Positions 6,893-15,357 of a stretch of DNA of 34,863 bases are shown here, piece by piece. The stretch is from Microcaldota archaeon (GTDB lineage: Archaea; Micrarchaeota; Micrarchaeia; Micrarchaeales; CABMGC01). The position numbers and the translations under genes are program-made. The notes under the pieces are model-generated. The model was given only the letters and a program-made list of their open reading frames with translations. It was not told where the DNA came from and did no database searches. The DNA is taken from positions 1 to 34,863 of the forward strand of contig JAJYVC010000004.1 of the NCBI GenBank assembly GCA_021792235.1, given 5' to 3'. Position 1 is the first letter of the stretch, and each line of letters opens with the position of its first letter.

Positions 6893-7975
6893 TCAGTTAT
6901 TACCCGTTATCACTATCACTGTCTTCTTGCCCCTAAACATCTCTCTATCATTCTCATAAAACTTCATGAATCCGGCGAATCCTGCTGCTCCACCGGCCTC
7001 AGCGCCAATGCCTTTCTCCTCAAGCATAAGTATCGCATCGCGAAGCTGGTCCTCTGACACATTCACCGCAATGCCGTGCGTCTTCTTCAGTGCAGCGATA
7101 CCCTCTAAGCCAAATGTAGGATAGCCAACAGCTATCGCGTCTGCCACGGTCTTAGGCTTCACGTATTCTAGGTGCCTGCCAGACATGTATGCTCTCACTA
7201 ACGGGTCACACTTCTCTGATTGCACTGCGACTATCCTGGGCATACTATCTAAAAGTCCGAATCTAACGTATTCGGAGAGACCTTTGTACACGGCCGATAG
7301 AAGTGTTGCATTGCCTACCGGAAGAAAGATGAAATCAGGGCTTCCACACTGATCTATTATCTCGTACGCCACGCTTTTCTGGCCCTCTTTCCTAAAATGG
7401 TAATCGCCGCACATGAATGTTCTGTCCTTCCTTGCGAATGCTTCGGCATTTCTCAGTGCGGTGTTGAAATCGCCATCCACCTTCACAAGCCTTGCGCCAT
7501 AACTCTTTATTCTTGCTATCTTTTCCTTGCTAGCATCCTTGCTTATGAATATCGTTGCTGATATTCCTGCAAGCTTCGCGTATCTTGCCACCGACATTCC
7601 CATGTTGCCTGTCGAAGCGCAGCATACCGAATTCCTTCCAAGCTCAACTGCCTTGCTTATCTCCACTGCAGAGCCTCGATCCTTGAAAGATCCTGTCGGA
7701 TTCTCGGTCTCCATCTTGAACATTACTTTCTGTGCTCCAATATTGTGGGATACTAGGCGCGTGCCTCCCTCCCCGCCCTCCATCTCGAATCTCTTTATCG
7801 GGAACAACAGCAGGTATTTTGAGTTCTTCACTCTTCTGCTTCTGAAGGCCTTTCCTATCATTATGCTGGAATAATCTATCCTGACTTCTAGGATCGAGCC
7901 GCACCTGCTGCACCTGAATGCATCATCCGCTTCGGCATGACTGCACTTCGTGCACCGAAGCGAGTAGTCCATCAT
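6893..7975 (-). CDS. thrC: Threonine synthase (PLP-dependent)
   Basis: This 360-residue fold-type II PLP enzyme has an N-terminal zinc ribbon (CTKC at about 8-11, CSRC at about 22-25) as in archaeal threonine synthases. The PLP-binding Lys is in NPTGSFKDRG, the phosphate-binding loop is ASTGNMGMS, and FLPVGNATLLS is a second phosphate-contacting loop. It converts O-phosphohomoserine to threonine. Two ATGs in tandem (7975, 7972) follow a GAGGGT ribosome binding site, so the start is uncertain by one codon. A related threonine dehydratase is less likely because of the zinc ribbon. Confidence 0.9.
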   Translation of the reverse strand: MMDYSLRCTKCSHAEADDAFRCSRCGSILEVRIDYSSIMIGKAFRSRRVKNSKYLLLFPIKRFEMEGGEGGTRLVSHNIGAQKVMFKMETENPTGSFKDRGSAVEISKAVELGRNSVCCASTGNMGMSVARYAKLAGISATIFISKDASKEKIARIKSYGARLVKVDGDFNTALRNAEAFARKDRTFMCGDYHFRKEGQKSVAYEIIDQCGSPDFIFLPVGNATLLSAVYKGLSEYVRFGLLDSMPRIVAVQSEKCDPLVRAYMSGRHLEYVKPKTVADAIAVGYPTFGLEGIAALKKTHGIAVNVSEDQLRDAILMLEEKGIGAEAGGAAGFAGFMKFYENDREMFRGKKTVIVITGNN

Positions 7976-8088
7976 ACCCTCATGATTAATTGGTTATGAT
8001 AGGTCTAAATAGGTTGTGTAAAAAGCAAAAGGAATAGTAAGTAAAAAGAAAAATAAATTCAGTTGTACGCCGTTTCAGATGTCCTTGC

Positions 8089-8412
8089 TTACTGTGGCGT
8101 GTCCTCGCTTGGAGCTTCTGGTGCCGGCTGGGATGAAGATGCAGAACCTATGAGTTCGCCCACTGCGAATCTCGCCCTTACATCAGTTATCCTTACCCGT
8201 ACGGTCTCCCCCTGCTTTGCGTCCTTCACAAAGATGACGAATCCGTCCTTCTTTGCAAGTCCGTCCCCCTTAGATGCGGTTGCATCTATGGTTACTTCCA
8301 CTTCGTCTCCGACCTTTACGGGCTTGGGCAGGAAATAGTTAGGGTTCAATCCCCTTCCTCCTCTCCTTTCCCCTCTTCCTTCCATGTCTCCGCTTCCAAA
8401 TTCTCTTGGCAT
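8089..8412 (-). CDS. TRAM-domain RNA-binding protein
   Basis: The 107-residue protein has a basic Gly/Arg-rich head (residues about 10-21), a single TRAM domain (VKVGDEVEVTIDATASKGDGLAKKDGFVI... ends GETVRVRITDVRARFAVGEL in two blocks) and a Pro/Ser-rich acidic tail. Free-standing archaeal TRAM proteins act as RNA chaperones and are cold-responsive in some methanogens; that role is inferred here. It is monocistronic, with AGAGGAAAA before the ATG. Confidence 0.9.
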   Translation of the reverse strand: MPREFGSGDMEGRGERRGGRGLNPNYFLPKPVKVGDEVEVTIDATASKGDGLAKKDGFVIFVKDAKQGETVRVRITDVRARFAVGELIGSASSSQPAPEAPSEDTPQ

Positions 8413-8432
8413 TGTATTTTCCTCTGTAGGAT

Positions 8433-8486
8433 CAGCGATTTCGCTGTACTACTTCAATAGGATATTGGCGTTCTCCTTTATAAAAC
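8433..8486 (-). promoter_or_regulatory. TRAM gene promoter and leader hairpin
   Basis: GTTTTATAAAG on the minus strand (8476-8486) is a TATA box that would start transcription near 8455, leaving a leader of about 43 nt. That leader contains the perfect hairpin CAGCGA-TT-TCGCTG (8433-8446), ending about 20 nt before the AUG and close to the GAGG ribosome binding site. In a predicted cold-response gene, leader structure could tune translation. This is inference. Confidence 0.4.
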
Positions 8487-8528
8487 TATCGGTCCATATA
8501 GTCAGTTTTCAGTCGAAAAATAGGGTGC

Positions 8529-9149
8529 TTATTTGAGGGTCTTTATGGATGATAGGTTTGTCACTATGTGGTCCGGTTTCGCCTTCCTGAGCACGTCGTA
8601 CGGGTCGACCCCATCGCTGACCACGCACGAGTGGATGCCGGCGAATCTGGCTACATAGGCGTCGACAGCCATGTCTCCTATGTAAATGCAGTCCTTTCTG
8701 TCCAGTCTGAATCTCTCCATTATCTTGACTATTCCTGTGGGGTCTGGCTTGAACCTCCTTATGCTGGCAGCGCTTAGCATGAAATCGGCATACTCTGCTA
8801 TGCCAAGCTTCCTTGCCTCTATAGCCAGCCTGTGCCTGTTCGCATCGCTGAATATTGCAATCTTCTTGCCTCTCTTCTTGAGTAGCTTCAGCAATTCAAG
8901 GGCCCCAGGCTTGGGCTTCGGTCTGTAAAAAGCTGAATAAAGCTCGTATATGAATGCATAAAGCCTGTTAAGCCTTACTGCTTCATTGAGCTCTGCGTTG
9001 CCTCCGGCTCTGAAGTCTGCCCTCTCTCTTGCCATCCTGCCAACATTGTACCTTGTCTGAAGTAGGCGCGCCGCACGCACTAGGGATGTCGATGTAGCCA
9101 AAGTACCGTCCCAATCGAATATAAAAAGTCTATACCTGTCTATCAACAT
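8529..9149 (-). CDS. HAD-superfamily hydrolase (phosphoglycolate-phosphatase-like)
   Basis: The 206-residue protein starts MLIDRYRLFIFDWDGTLA: motif I is DWDGT (about 12-16), motif II Ser lies in IAIFSDANRH, motif III Lys in FKPDP and motif IV is GDMAVD. The cap is small and helical, between motifs I and II. The substrate is unknown, with phosphoglycolate or pyrophosphate-type phosphatases as nearest guesses. The open frame extends to 9320, but that extension overlaps the divergent nuclease gene and the sRNA, and motif I should lie near the N-terminus, so I place the start at 9149. A TATA-like TTTTTTATG lies 24-34 bp upstream. Confidence 0.88.
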   Translation of the reverse strand: MLIDRYRLFIFDWDGTLATSTSLVRAARLLQTRYNVGRMARERADFRAGGNAELNEAVRLNRLYAFIYELYSAFYRPKPKPGALELLKLLKKRGKKIAIFSDANRHRLAIEARKLGIAEYADFMLSAASIRRFKPDPTGIVKIMERFRLDRKDCIYIGDMAVDAYVARFAGIHSCVVSDGVDPYDVLRKAKPDHIVTNLSSIKTLK

Positions 9150-9185
9150 AAGGTTATTAATTATTATCAACGCATAAAAAACAAT

Positions 9186-9240
9186 ATGATGATAAGGGTG
9201 ATCGCCGAGCATACGCGATGACGATCGGTAGGCAGTCTGA
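9186..9240 (+). ncRNA. Candidate C/D box sRNA (2'-O-methylation guide)
   Basis: Box C is ATGATGA (9186-9192, exact consensus). It is followed by a 12-nt guide (9193-9204), box D' CCGA (9205-9208, one mismatch), a short spacer, box C' GCGATGA (9215-9221, one mismatch), a 15-nt guide (9222-9236) and box D CTGA (9237-9240, exact). Flanking AAT/ATT could form a short closing stem. Such RNAs direct fibrillarin to the base paired five positions upstream of D or D'. G+C is higher than in the surrounding spacer. It ends six bases before the nuclease ATG, so it may be processed from that leader. Confidence 0.6.
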
Positions 9241-9246
9241 TTATTT

Positions 9247-10131
9247 ATGCCAAATACAAACCCACCCAAACAAAGCATCCTCCAGAAACTAAACAAAAAA
9301 AGCATATCCGCAAAGGACATAGCTGCGCAGTTCTGGTGCGAGAAGCAGATGGAACTATCCTACATGTATGGATTCAAGACAAATCCGGCAATGGACAAGG
9401 GATCCGCAATACATCAGCGCATGCAGCGGGAGGTATACAAGGAGCTTACAGTTCCGCCAACGACGTGGCCCGACAGCATGTACAAGCAGGCTTACGATAA
9501 TGTGCTGACAATAAATACACTGCTTGAGAAGGGCATGGCAAGGGAGCTGAAGATATATGGTGCGGTAAACGGCTACCTCGTCGTAGGCCAGATAGATGAG
9601 CTAAGGATCAGCGGTGGCCGTGTAATGATAGTGGAGAACAAGACCACCAGGAGCGCAGGCGGACTAATGTCTCCGCAGTACACAAAGCCTCACATAGTGC
9701 AGATAATGATGTACAGGAAGATGCTTGGGGAGCTCAAGCAAAGGCTCTTTGGATTCAACAATCTGGATGTCTATTACAAGCTGGGCAGGTCTACGCTGTC
9801 CCCAGGATTCGTTTCCGGTCTGAGGGACATGGGCTTCAAAGAGGAAATGCTATCTATAAAGCCCATCTACGAGAAGATGTTCAACGTAATCTCCAAGCTT
9901 CCAGAGCTTTCAGATTCTCTTCTGCTGCATTACGTTAACAGCGAAACAAGGGAGCAGGTATCAGAGATAACTATAGACTACAAGGACGAATCAATCAACA
10001 AGGATTTAATATATGCTCTGAAATATTGGAATGGCCAGAGGCAGGCAAGTCCTGTTCCGGAAGAAGAGAAATGGAAATGCAGGTCTTGCAGGTTCTTCGG
10101 AGACAAATGCCTTGTATGGTACCAGAAATGA
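9247..10131 (+). CDS. Exo5/Cas4-like Fe-S PD-(D/E)XK nuclease
   Basis: This 294-residue protein has one Cys near the N-terminus (AQFWCEKQ, about residue 31) and a C-terminal Cys trio CRSC...C (about 279-288). Together they match the four-Cys iron-sulfur cluster clamp of Cas4/AddB/Exo5 nucleases. The nuclease motif is Asp in VGQIDELR (about 115-122) followed by E-x-K in VENKTT (about 130-135), with the QIMMYRKML helix after it. These enzymes process single-stranded DNA ends. There is no CRISPR array or other cas gene here, so a DNA-repair role is more likely. It is followed by alaS after six bases. Confidence 0.82.
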   Translation: MPNTNPPKQSILQKLNKKSISAKDIAAQFWCEKQMELSYMYGFKTNPAMDKGSAIHQRMQREVYKELTVPPTTWPDSMYKQAYDNVLTINTLLEKGMARELKIYGAVNGYLVVGQIDELRISGGRVMIVENKTTRSAGGLMSPQYTKPHIVQIMMYRKMLGELKQRLFGFNNLDVYYKLGRSTLSPGFVSGLRDMGFKEEMLSIKPIYEKMFNVISKLPELSDSLLLHYVNSETREQVSEITIDYKDESINKDLIYALKYWNGQRQASPVPEEEKWKCRSCRFFGDKCLVWYQK

Positions 10132-10137
10132 GATTCT

Positions 10138-12819
10138 ATGCTAAACATAAAAGAGCTAAGCAAGCAGAAGCTTAGGGAGGAGTTCGCAAAGAAGGCCAAT
10201 GAGCATTACAGTGTTGGCCTCTTCGGTGAGGAGGGCTTCTCAAGGCATACATGCAACATATGTGGTAAGAACTTCTGGAGCATAAAGGATCGCGATACCT
10301 GCGATGACAGCTCACATACCGAGTATTCATTCTTCAAAGACAAGCCCAGGAGCACAGGATACGTCGAATTCTGGAAGAAGTTCGCCGACTTCTTCAAGGA
10401 GAACGGCCACACGGAGATAAATGGGTATCCCGTTGTGAGCAGGTGGAGGCAGGATCTGTACTTCACGATAGCGAGTATACAGGACTTCCAGAGGATAGAG
10501 AATGGAAAGATGAGCTTTGAGTACGGTTCGAATCCTCTCATAGTGCCGCAGATGTGTCTTAGGTTCGGGGACATAGAGAATGTTGGCATAACTGGTCGGC
10601 ACTTCACCTCGTTCATGATGGCAGGGCAGCACTCATTCAACTATCCTAAGGAAGGATACTGGAAGGACAGGACCATAGAGCTTAACTTCAACTTCCTAAC
10701 AAAGGTACTTGGGATAAAGAAAGAGGACCTTGTCTACGCTGAGGACGTATGGGCCATGCCTGACTTCTCGGAGTTCGGTCCGTCGCTTGAGAGTTTTGCA
10801 AACGGCGCAGAGATAGTTAACAGCGTATTCACACAGTTCGAATACTCTGAAGGGAAGATAAGGGAGCTTGGAGGAAAAGTCGTGGACGTTGGTTGGGGAT
10901 TCGAGAGGCTACTCTGGTTCTACACCGGACACGAGGATGCATACAGCGCGGTATTCGAGGATACGATAAAAAAGCTCCGGTCCAAGATAGGCATAGAACT
11001 TGACAGCAAGCCCTTCAGGAAGTTTGCAAGGCTCGCAGGCGAGCTTGACATCGACGAGGTGCGAAACGCAAGGCAGAAGGAGCAGCAGTTGCTCAAGACC
11101 GCGGGAATAACCATCGACGAATATAACAAGAAGATAAAGCCGCTGCAGGGGCTATATGCCGTTCTAGATCATACCAGGACACTTCTGTTTGGTATAGCAT
11201 ATGGGTCGCTGCCATCAAACATAGGTGGCGGTTACAACCTCAGGATAGTACTAAGGAGAGCATTGGACTTCATAGATCGATACAACCTAGGAATAAGCAT
11301 AGATGATATCGCAGCCCTGCAGGCCGCGGAGCTCAAAGAACTGTATCCGGAGCTGAAGGAATGCGTGGGCGGAGGGGACTTCTCACAGGTAATAGATACT
11401 GAGACAAAGAGATATCTGCGCAGCAGGGAAAACGCCTCTAAGATAGTTGAGACATTGATATCAAAGAAGGAGAGGATAGATGCGAGCAGGCTCAGGACCC
11501 TTTACGAGAGCAACGGCGTGACTCCGGAGTTTATCAGGTCGGCAGCCGATGAAAAAGGAGTGAAGGTCGAGCTTCCCGAAAACATGTACGAGGGAATAAT
11601 AGTGGGCGACCTTGTGAAGAAGGAGAAGCAGAAGGGCCCGCAGGCCCAGCTGCCCGCGGAGCTTCCAGACACAAAACAGCTCTATTATGACTTCGAAAGC
11701 GATTCAAGATCAAAGGTGCTCTTCTCAAACGGCAGGTATGTGGTGCTCGATAAGACGCCATTCTATCCTGAGGGAGGGGGGCAGGCAGCAGATCAGGGAA
11801 CACTTGCAGGAATAAAGGTCGTGGATGTGCAGAAGTACAATGGGGTTATAGTTCACACTCTAGAAAGGGACACAGACCAGAACAAGGAGCTCTCTAAAGG
11901 TGCGACGGCAGAGGCAAAGGTCGATCTTGACATAAGGTACAGGCTCATTGCGCATCATACTGCAACGCACCTTATAAGCGCAGCTGCAAGGAAAGTTATA
12001 GGAAAGCATGCGTGGCAGGAGGGCGCAAAGAAGGAGCCTGAAAAGGCGCACATAGATGTGGCGCACTTCGAGAGGTTCAGCGACGAACAGCTCAATGCCA
12101 TGGAAGATCTCGTGAACGGCTGGCTCAGGAACGGTGTAAAGGTGCAGGTCAACATGATGGACAGGGGCGATGCAGAGTCCAAATATGGTTTCGAGATATA
12201 CCAGGGTCACGGCGTTCCCTCAAGAAAGATGAGGATAGTGCTCATAGAGTCAAGGAAAGGCGAGTTCATAGATGCTGAGGCGTGCGGCGGCCTGCATGCA
12301 GTAAATGCCGAGACAGTCGTCGCTCTCATTAAGATAATAAGCTCGTACAGGCTACATGATGGAATAAATAGGATAGAGTTTGTTGCAGGAGAGGCCGCGC
12401 TTGACAGGTTCAGAAGTGTGAGCAATGCGCTCATGCGCGCGGCCCAGAGGCTGAATTCGGACCAGTTCAAGGTCGAGGAAAGGATAGCCTCAATAGAGGA
12501 GGAAAACAGGAAAATGAGGAAGCAACTGCAGGAATACAAGGAAGCCATCGCAGACCAGGCCGCATCTTCCATAGCAGAATCAAACAGTGTGATAAGGGAA
12601 TTCAATGTCCCTCGCGACACGCTGAGGCTCATTGCAACAAAGGCCGCATCCCTGAATGCCTCGGCAATAGTCATGCTGAGTAACAGGGAAGGCGATGTTG
12701 TCTGCGTTGCAGGGGACAAATCAAGCCACGACGCACTGAAGTTCATAAAGGACAATGCAGGCAAGAAGAATTTCGCTGGAGGCGGATCAAAGAAGTTTGC
12801 AGAGGGCAGGCTTTCCTGA
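10138..12819 (+). CDS. alaS: Alanyl-tRNA synthetase (archaeal type)
   Basis: The 893-residue enzyme charges tRNA-Ala. The archaeal N-terminal extension carries a zinc-like CNIC...C...H motif (about 40-62). The class II catalytic core includes motif 2 around RFGDIENVG and motif 3 GWGFERLLW (about 252-260). The editing domain has HHTATH (about 603-608) and CGGLH, the zinc ligands that clear Ser/Gly mischarging. The C-terminal helical and DHHA1-type region (about 730-893) completes it. Length is normal. It forms an operon with the upstream nuclease and the downstream carS (9 bp gap). Confidence 0.97.
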   Translation: MLNIKELSKQKLREEFAKKANEHYSVGLFGEEGFSRHTCNICGKNFWSIKDRDTCDDSSHTEYSFFKDKPRSTGYVEFWKKFADFFKENGHTEINGYPVVSRWRQDLYFTIASIQDFQRIENGKMSFEYGSNPLIVPQMCLRFGDIENVGITGRHFTSFMMAGQHSFNYPKEGYWKDRTIELNFNFLTKVLGIKKEDLVYAEDVWAMPDFSEFGPSLESFANGAEIVNSVFTQFEYSEGKIRELGGKVVDVGWGFERLLWFYTGHEDAYSAVFEDTIKKLRSKIGIELDSKPFRKFARLAGELDIDEVRNARQKEQQLLKTAGITIDEYNKKIKPLQGLYAVLDHTRTLLFGIAYGSLPSNIGGGYNLRIVLRRALDFIDRYNLGISIDDIAALQAAELKELYPELKECVGGGDFSQVIDTETKRYLRSRENASKIVETLISKKERIDASRLRTLYESNGVTPEFIRSAADEKGVKVELPENMYEGIIVGDLVKKEKQKGPQAQLPAELPDTKQLYYDFESDSRSKVLFSNGRYVVLDKTPFYPEGGGQAADQGTLAGIKVVDVQKYNGVIVHTLERDTDQNKELSKGATAEAKVDLDIRYRLIAHHTATHLISAAARKVIGKHAWQEGAKKEPEKAHIDVAHFERFSDEQLNAMEDLVNGWLRNGVKVQVNMMDRGDAESKYGFEIYQGHGVPSRKMRIVLIESRKGEFIDAEACGGLHAVNAETVVALIKIISSYRLHDGINRIEFVAGEAALDRFRSVSNALMRAAQRLNSDQFKVEERIASIEEENRKMRKQLQEYKEAIADQAASSIAESNSVIREFNVPRDTLRLIATKAASLNASAIVMLSNREGDVVCVAGDKSSHDALKFIKDNAGKKNFAGGGSKKFAEGRLS

Positions 12820-12828
12820 AGTGACTAG

Positions 12829-13335
12829 ATGGACGGATGGATCTACTCTGTCATAATCTACCCAATCCTATTCATACTGCCTGCCTACGCTGCGAACGGT
12901 GCACCAGTACTCTTTGGAGGCGGAACGCCCCTGGATCTTGGAAGGAGGCTCAGGGGAAGACCGATATTCGGCAAACACAAGACTATAAGGGGCCTTCTGG
13001 CAGGCATATGCTCAGGAATAATTGTGGGGTTCGCAGAATCTCTCATGCCTGTCTATGGATTCATGCTTGGAATAGGATTACTCCAGGCTCTGGGCACCCA
13101 TGCGGGAGACCTCCTAGGCAGCTTCATAAAGAGGCAGAGGGGAATGAAGGAGGGCAAGAGATCTCTTCTCACGGACCAGTATCTGTTCCTTACCTTGGCA
13201 ATCCTATTCTCAGTTCCTCTTGGCCATCTTCCTGGAGTATACGGCATAATCTTCCTCTTCGTACTTACAGGAATAATGCACCCCCTGACCAACTTTCTAG
13301 CGCACATGTTAAGGCTCAAAGAAGTGCCATGGTAG
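12829..13335 (+). CDS. carS: CDP-archaeol synthase
   Basis: The 168-residue membrane protein activates unsaturated archaetidic acid with CTP to form CDP-archaeol, the precursor of archaeal phospholipids. It has about four to five hydrophobic segments and the conserved cytoplasmic motifs GGGTPLD, RPIFGKHKT (about 45-53) and GSFIKRQRG followed by LLTDQ. A GTGACT ribosome binding site lies just before the ATG and within 9 bp of alaS, so it is co-transcribed. Confidence 0.93.
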   Translation: MDGWIYSVIIYPILFILPAYAANGAPVLFGGGTPLDLGRRLRGRPIFGKHKTIRGLLAGICSGIIVGFAESLMPVYGFMLGIGLLQALGTHAGDLLGSFIKRQRGMKEGKRSLLTDQYLFLTLAILFSVPLGHLPGVYGIIFLFVLTGIMHPLTNFLAHMLRLKEVPW

Positions 13336-13358
13336 GCGTTCCGTAAGAGCACATTCAG

Positions 13359-14831
13359 TTACAAGTTCCAGATCCAGGGAAGCGCATTCAGCAATACTAG
13401 AAGTATAACGAATGTGGACAGGTACTTTACCATTTTGTAGTTCTTTATGCTAGTATTGAAGATCCTCCATCCGTCAAAGCTTGGCACGGGGAGGAAGTTG
13501 ACAAGCGCTATCAGGAAGTTGAGAAGGAAAGACAGGGCAAAGAACGAATAAATGAATGATACTACCGGACCGGGGTTCGCTCCTCCAAGCCTTTGCCCTT
13601 CTCCGACTATTACTCCTATCTTTCCGGTCTGGTTCGCAATAATGCTGTAAGTGCTTACATTGGTGGCTACACTCACCATAGAGTCCGGAGCGTCTCCTTT
13701 AGCAGCGGCTTCCATATCTGTCACATTGCTTGTTGGATGACCATTCCATGAGAGAAGGGTTGATCCGGCCATCAAATGCGCATTATATGCAGGGCTGTTT
13801 GGGACGACGTATTCTATGTAGGTATAAGTCTGCAATGTGTGCGGCATCACGTAGTAAAACATAAGTATCGTAGGTACGAACGTGATGAGGCAGAAAAGCA
13901 GGTTCGCCGACATTCCCGCAACCGATATCCTATTCTGAAGCTTCCTGCTCAGCTTCGATATCTGTTTTTCATCAGGTTCTACAAATGCACCTATTGGCAC
14001 AACGCCTATCCCTATAAACCCTGAAGACTTCACCTTGACCTTAGATATCCTTGCGAGAACTCCGTGGGAGAATTCGTGCACCACAAGTATCAAGATGAAT
14101 GCAAGCAGTCCCTGGGCAAGCGGCAACGTTATCCCAGGTATCAAAGGCGCAACGCCAGGTATGCTGTTGCTAAGCCCCGTGGTATTTGGAACAGTGGTAA
14201 GCGAGGTTATTGCAAACAGCAATACCCCATACACTGCAAGTCCCGCACCGTAAGCTAGGGCTATAATCATGAACAAAACAAACCCTCCGAGCGCAGCTGC
14301 AATCAGGAGCGCTACTCCCACCATGCTTATGGCTCCCAGATTCCCATAAGGCGCCATACCCTGCACCCTTGATGTTATTTGCGGTATGTTAATGTACGAA
14401 AACGGCAGGAGAGTGAAAGGCAGAACTAGCGTAAGCATTAGCACCACAGAGATTACTCCCATTGCAACCGTCTTCTTGCTTATATCCTTCTTGAACAGCA
14501 CCAGCGAAAACAGACCGAAGCCCATCACCAGACCCCAGTCAGACATCCAGTTCCATACTCTGCTGTTATTTGAAGCAATTCTGTCCATAAGCCCGAGTCC
14601 TAGTCTACTCCTTGCAAGGTATATGCCGTAAGTGACTCTTGAGAAGCTGTTCGACTTTATCATCAGCTCCCCTCCCACTATGAGTGATACTACTGCAAGC
14701 GCGATGCTGTACGCTTTTGGCAAGCTAGAATACCACAGGTACACGATTATGCCTATGAATATTATGTAAAGCAAGGTGAACAGCGCTGGCCTGAATCTCT
14801 GCTTGCTTACACTCTCCTGCGGTTTGGCCAT
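13359..14831 (-). CDS. Site-2 protease-like intramembrane metalloprotease (M50) with PDZ domain
   Basis: The 490-residue protein has about ten hydrophobic segments. The zinc site HEFSH (about 252-256, in LVVHEFSHGVLA) and the third-ligand motif NFLPVPSFDGW (about 448-458) are both intact. A PDZ-like insertion, VPNSPAYNAHLMAGSTLL with NGHPTSNV, lies between them. Such proteases cut membrane-anchored regulators; the target here is unknown. It is transcribed alone and divergent from the MBF1-fen operon. Confidence 0.92.
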   Translation of the reverse strand: MAKPQESVSKQRFRPALFTLLYIIFIGIIVYLWYSSLPKAYSIALAVVSLIVGGELMIKSNSFSRVTYGIYLARSRLGLGLMDRIASNNSRVWNWMSDWGLVMGFGLFSLVLFKKDISKKTVAMGVISVVLMLTLVLPFTLLPFSYINIPQITSRVQGMAPYGNLGAISMVGVALLIAAALGGFVLFMIIALAYGAGLAVYGVLLFAITSLTTVPNTTGLSNSIPGVAPLIPGITLPLAQGLLAFILILVVHEFSHGVLARISKVKVKSSGFIGIGVVPIGAFVEPDEKQISKLSRKLQNRISVAGMSANLLFCLITFVPTILMFYYVMPHTLQTYTYIEYVVPNSPAYNAHLMAGSTLLSWNGHPTSNVTDMEAAAKGDAPDSMVSVATNVSTYSIIANQTGKIGVIVGEGQRLGGANPGPVVSFIYSFFALSFLLNFLIALVNFLPVPSFDGWRIFNTSIKNYKMVKYLSTFVILLVLLNALPWIWNL

Positions 14832-14851
14832 GACAAGACATTCTCAGATAA

Positions 14852-14863
14852 GGTATATAAAAG
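14852..14863. promoter_or_regulatory. Shared TATA box between the site-2 protease and MBF1
   Basis: GGTATATAAAAG on the plus strand reads CTTTTATATACC on the minus strand. The 52-bp spacer has its midpoint at 14857.5, inside this element, about 26-27 bp from both ATGs (14831 minus, 14884 plus). Both mRNAs are predicted to be leaderless. Confidence 0.65.
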
Positions 14864-14883
14864 CGTAAAGCAGAATTCGGTAT

Positions 14884-15357
14884 ATGGATGAATGCGAGGT
14901 ATGCGGCAGGAAGTCGGATCAGCTGTACCTTGTTAACATAGAAGGTGCGCAGATGATAGTATGTGCGTCATGTGCAAAGGGCAAGGACGTGATCAAGGAG
15001 TTCTCAGAGAAAAGGGAAGAGACTCCAATGCGGCACAGGCAGGTCCACAGGGAAAGCGACGAACTGCAGGTTGTCGAGAACTTCGGAAGCATAATACGGC
15101 ATGCCAGGGAGTCCTTGGGTCTTCCGTCAAAGGTCCTGGCCGAAAGGATAAACGAGAAGGAGAGCACTCTTGTCAGGGTGGAGAAGGGCGAGATGCTGCC
15201 AGATGACAGGCTTGCAAAGAAGCTCGAGAAGGAGCTTGGCATCACTCTCATAGTTAAGGAGGGAATAGAAAGAAAACAGTACTCTGCAAAGGGCAACGAG
15301 CAGCTTACGATAGGGGATTCTGCAGTGATCAAGGATCGGCGGGACAAGGGTAATTGA
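14884..15357 (+). CDS. mbf1: Multiprotein bridging factor 1-like protein (zinc ribbon + HTH)
   Basis: The 157-residue protein has an N-terminal zinc ribbon (CEVC at about 4-7, CASC at about 27-30), a basic linker, and a Cro/C1-type helix-turn-helix (about 66-122: FGSIIRHARESLGLPSKVL, then ERINEKESTLVRVEKGEMLP). Archaeal MBF1 associates with the ribosome and basal transcription. Its TGA is immediately followed by the TTG start of fen, so the two are translationally coupled. Confidence 0.93.
   Translation: MDECEVCGRKSDQLYLVNIEGAQMIVCASCAKGKDVIKEFSEKREETPMRHRQVHRESDELQVVENFGSIIRHARESLGLPSKVLAERINEKESTLVRVEKGEMLPDDRLAKKLEKELGITLIVKEGIERKQYSAKGNEQLTIGDSAVIKDRRDKGN

Noticed and set aside
9150..9320. 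N-terminal extension of the HAD hydrolase (hydrophobic, signal-like)
   Set aside because: It overlaps the divergent nuclease start and the sRNA; motif I and the TATA position support the start at 9149.
9247..10131. Cas4 as a sign of a CRISPR-Cas system
   Set aside because: No repeat array or other cas gene is present; the gene fits the wider Exo5/Cas4-like nuclease group.
12207..12764. 185-codon minus-strand frame
   Set aside because: It lies inside alaS, which is clearly the coding strand; the Ser/Leu-rich translation is typical of a shadow frame.
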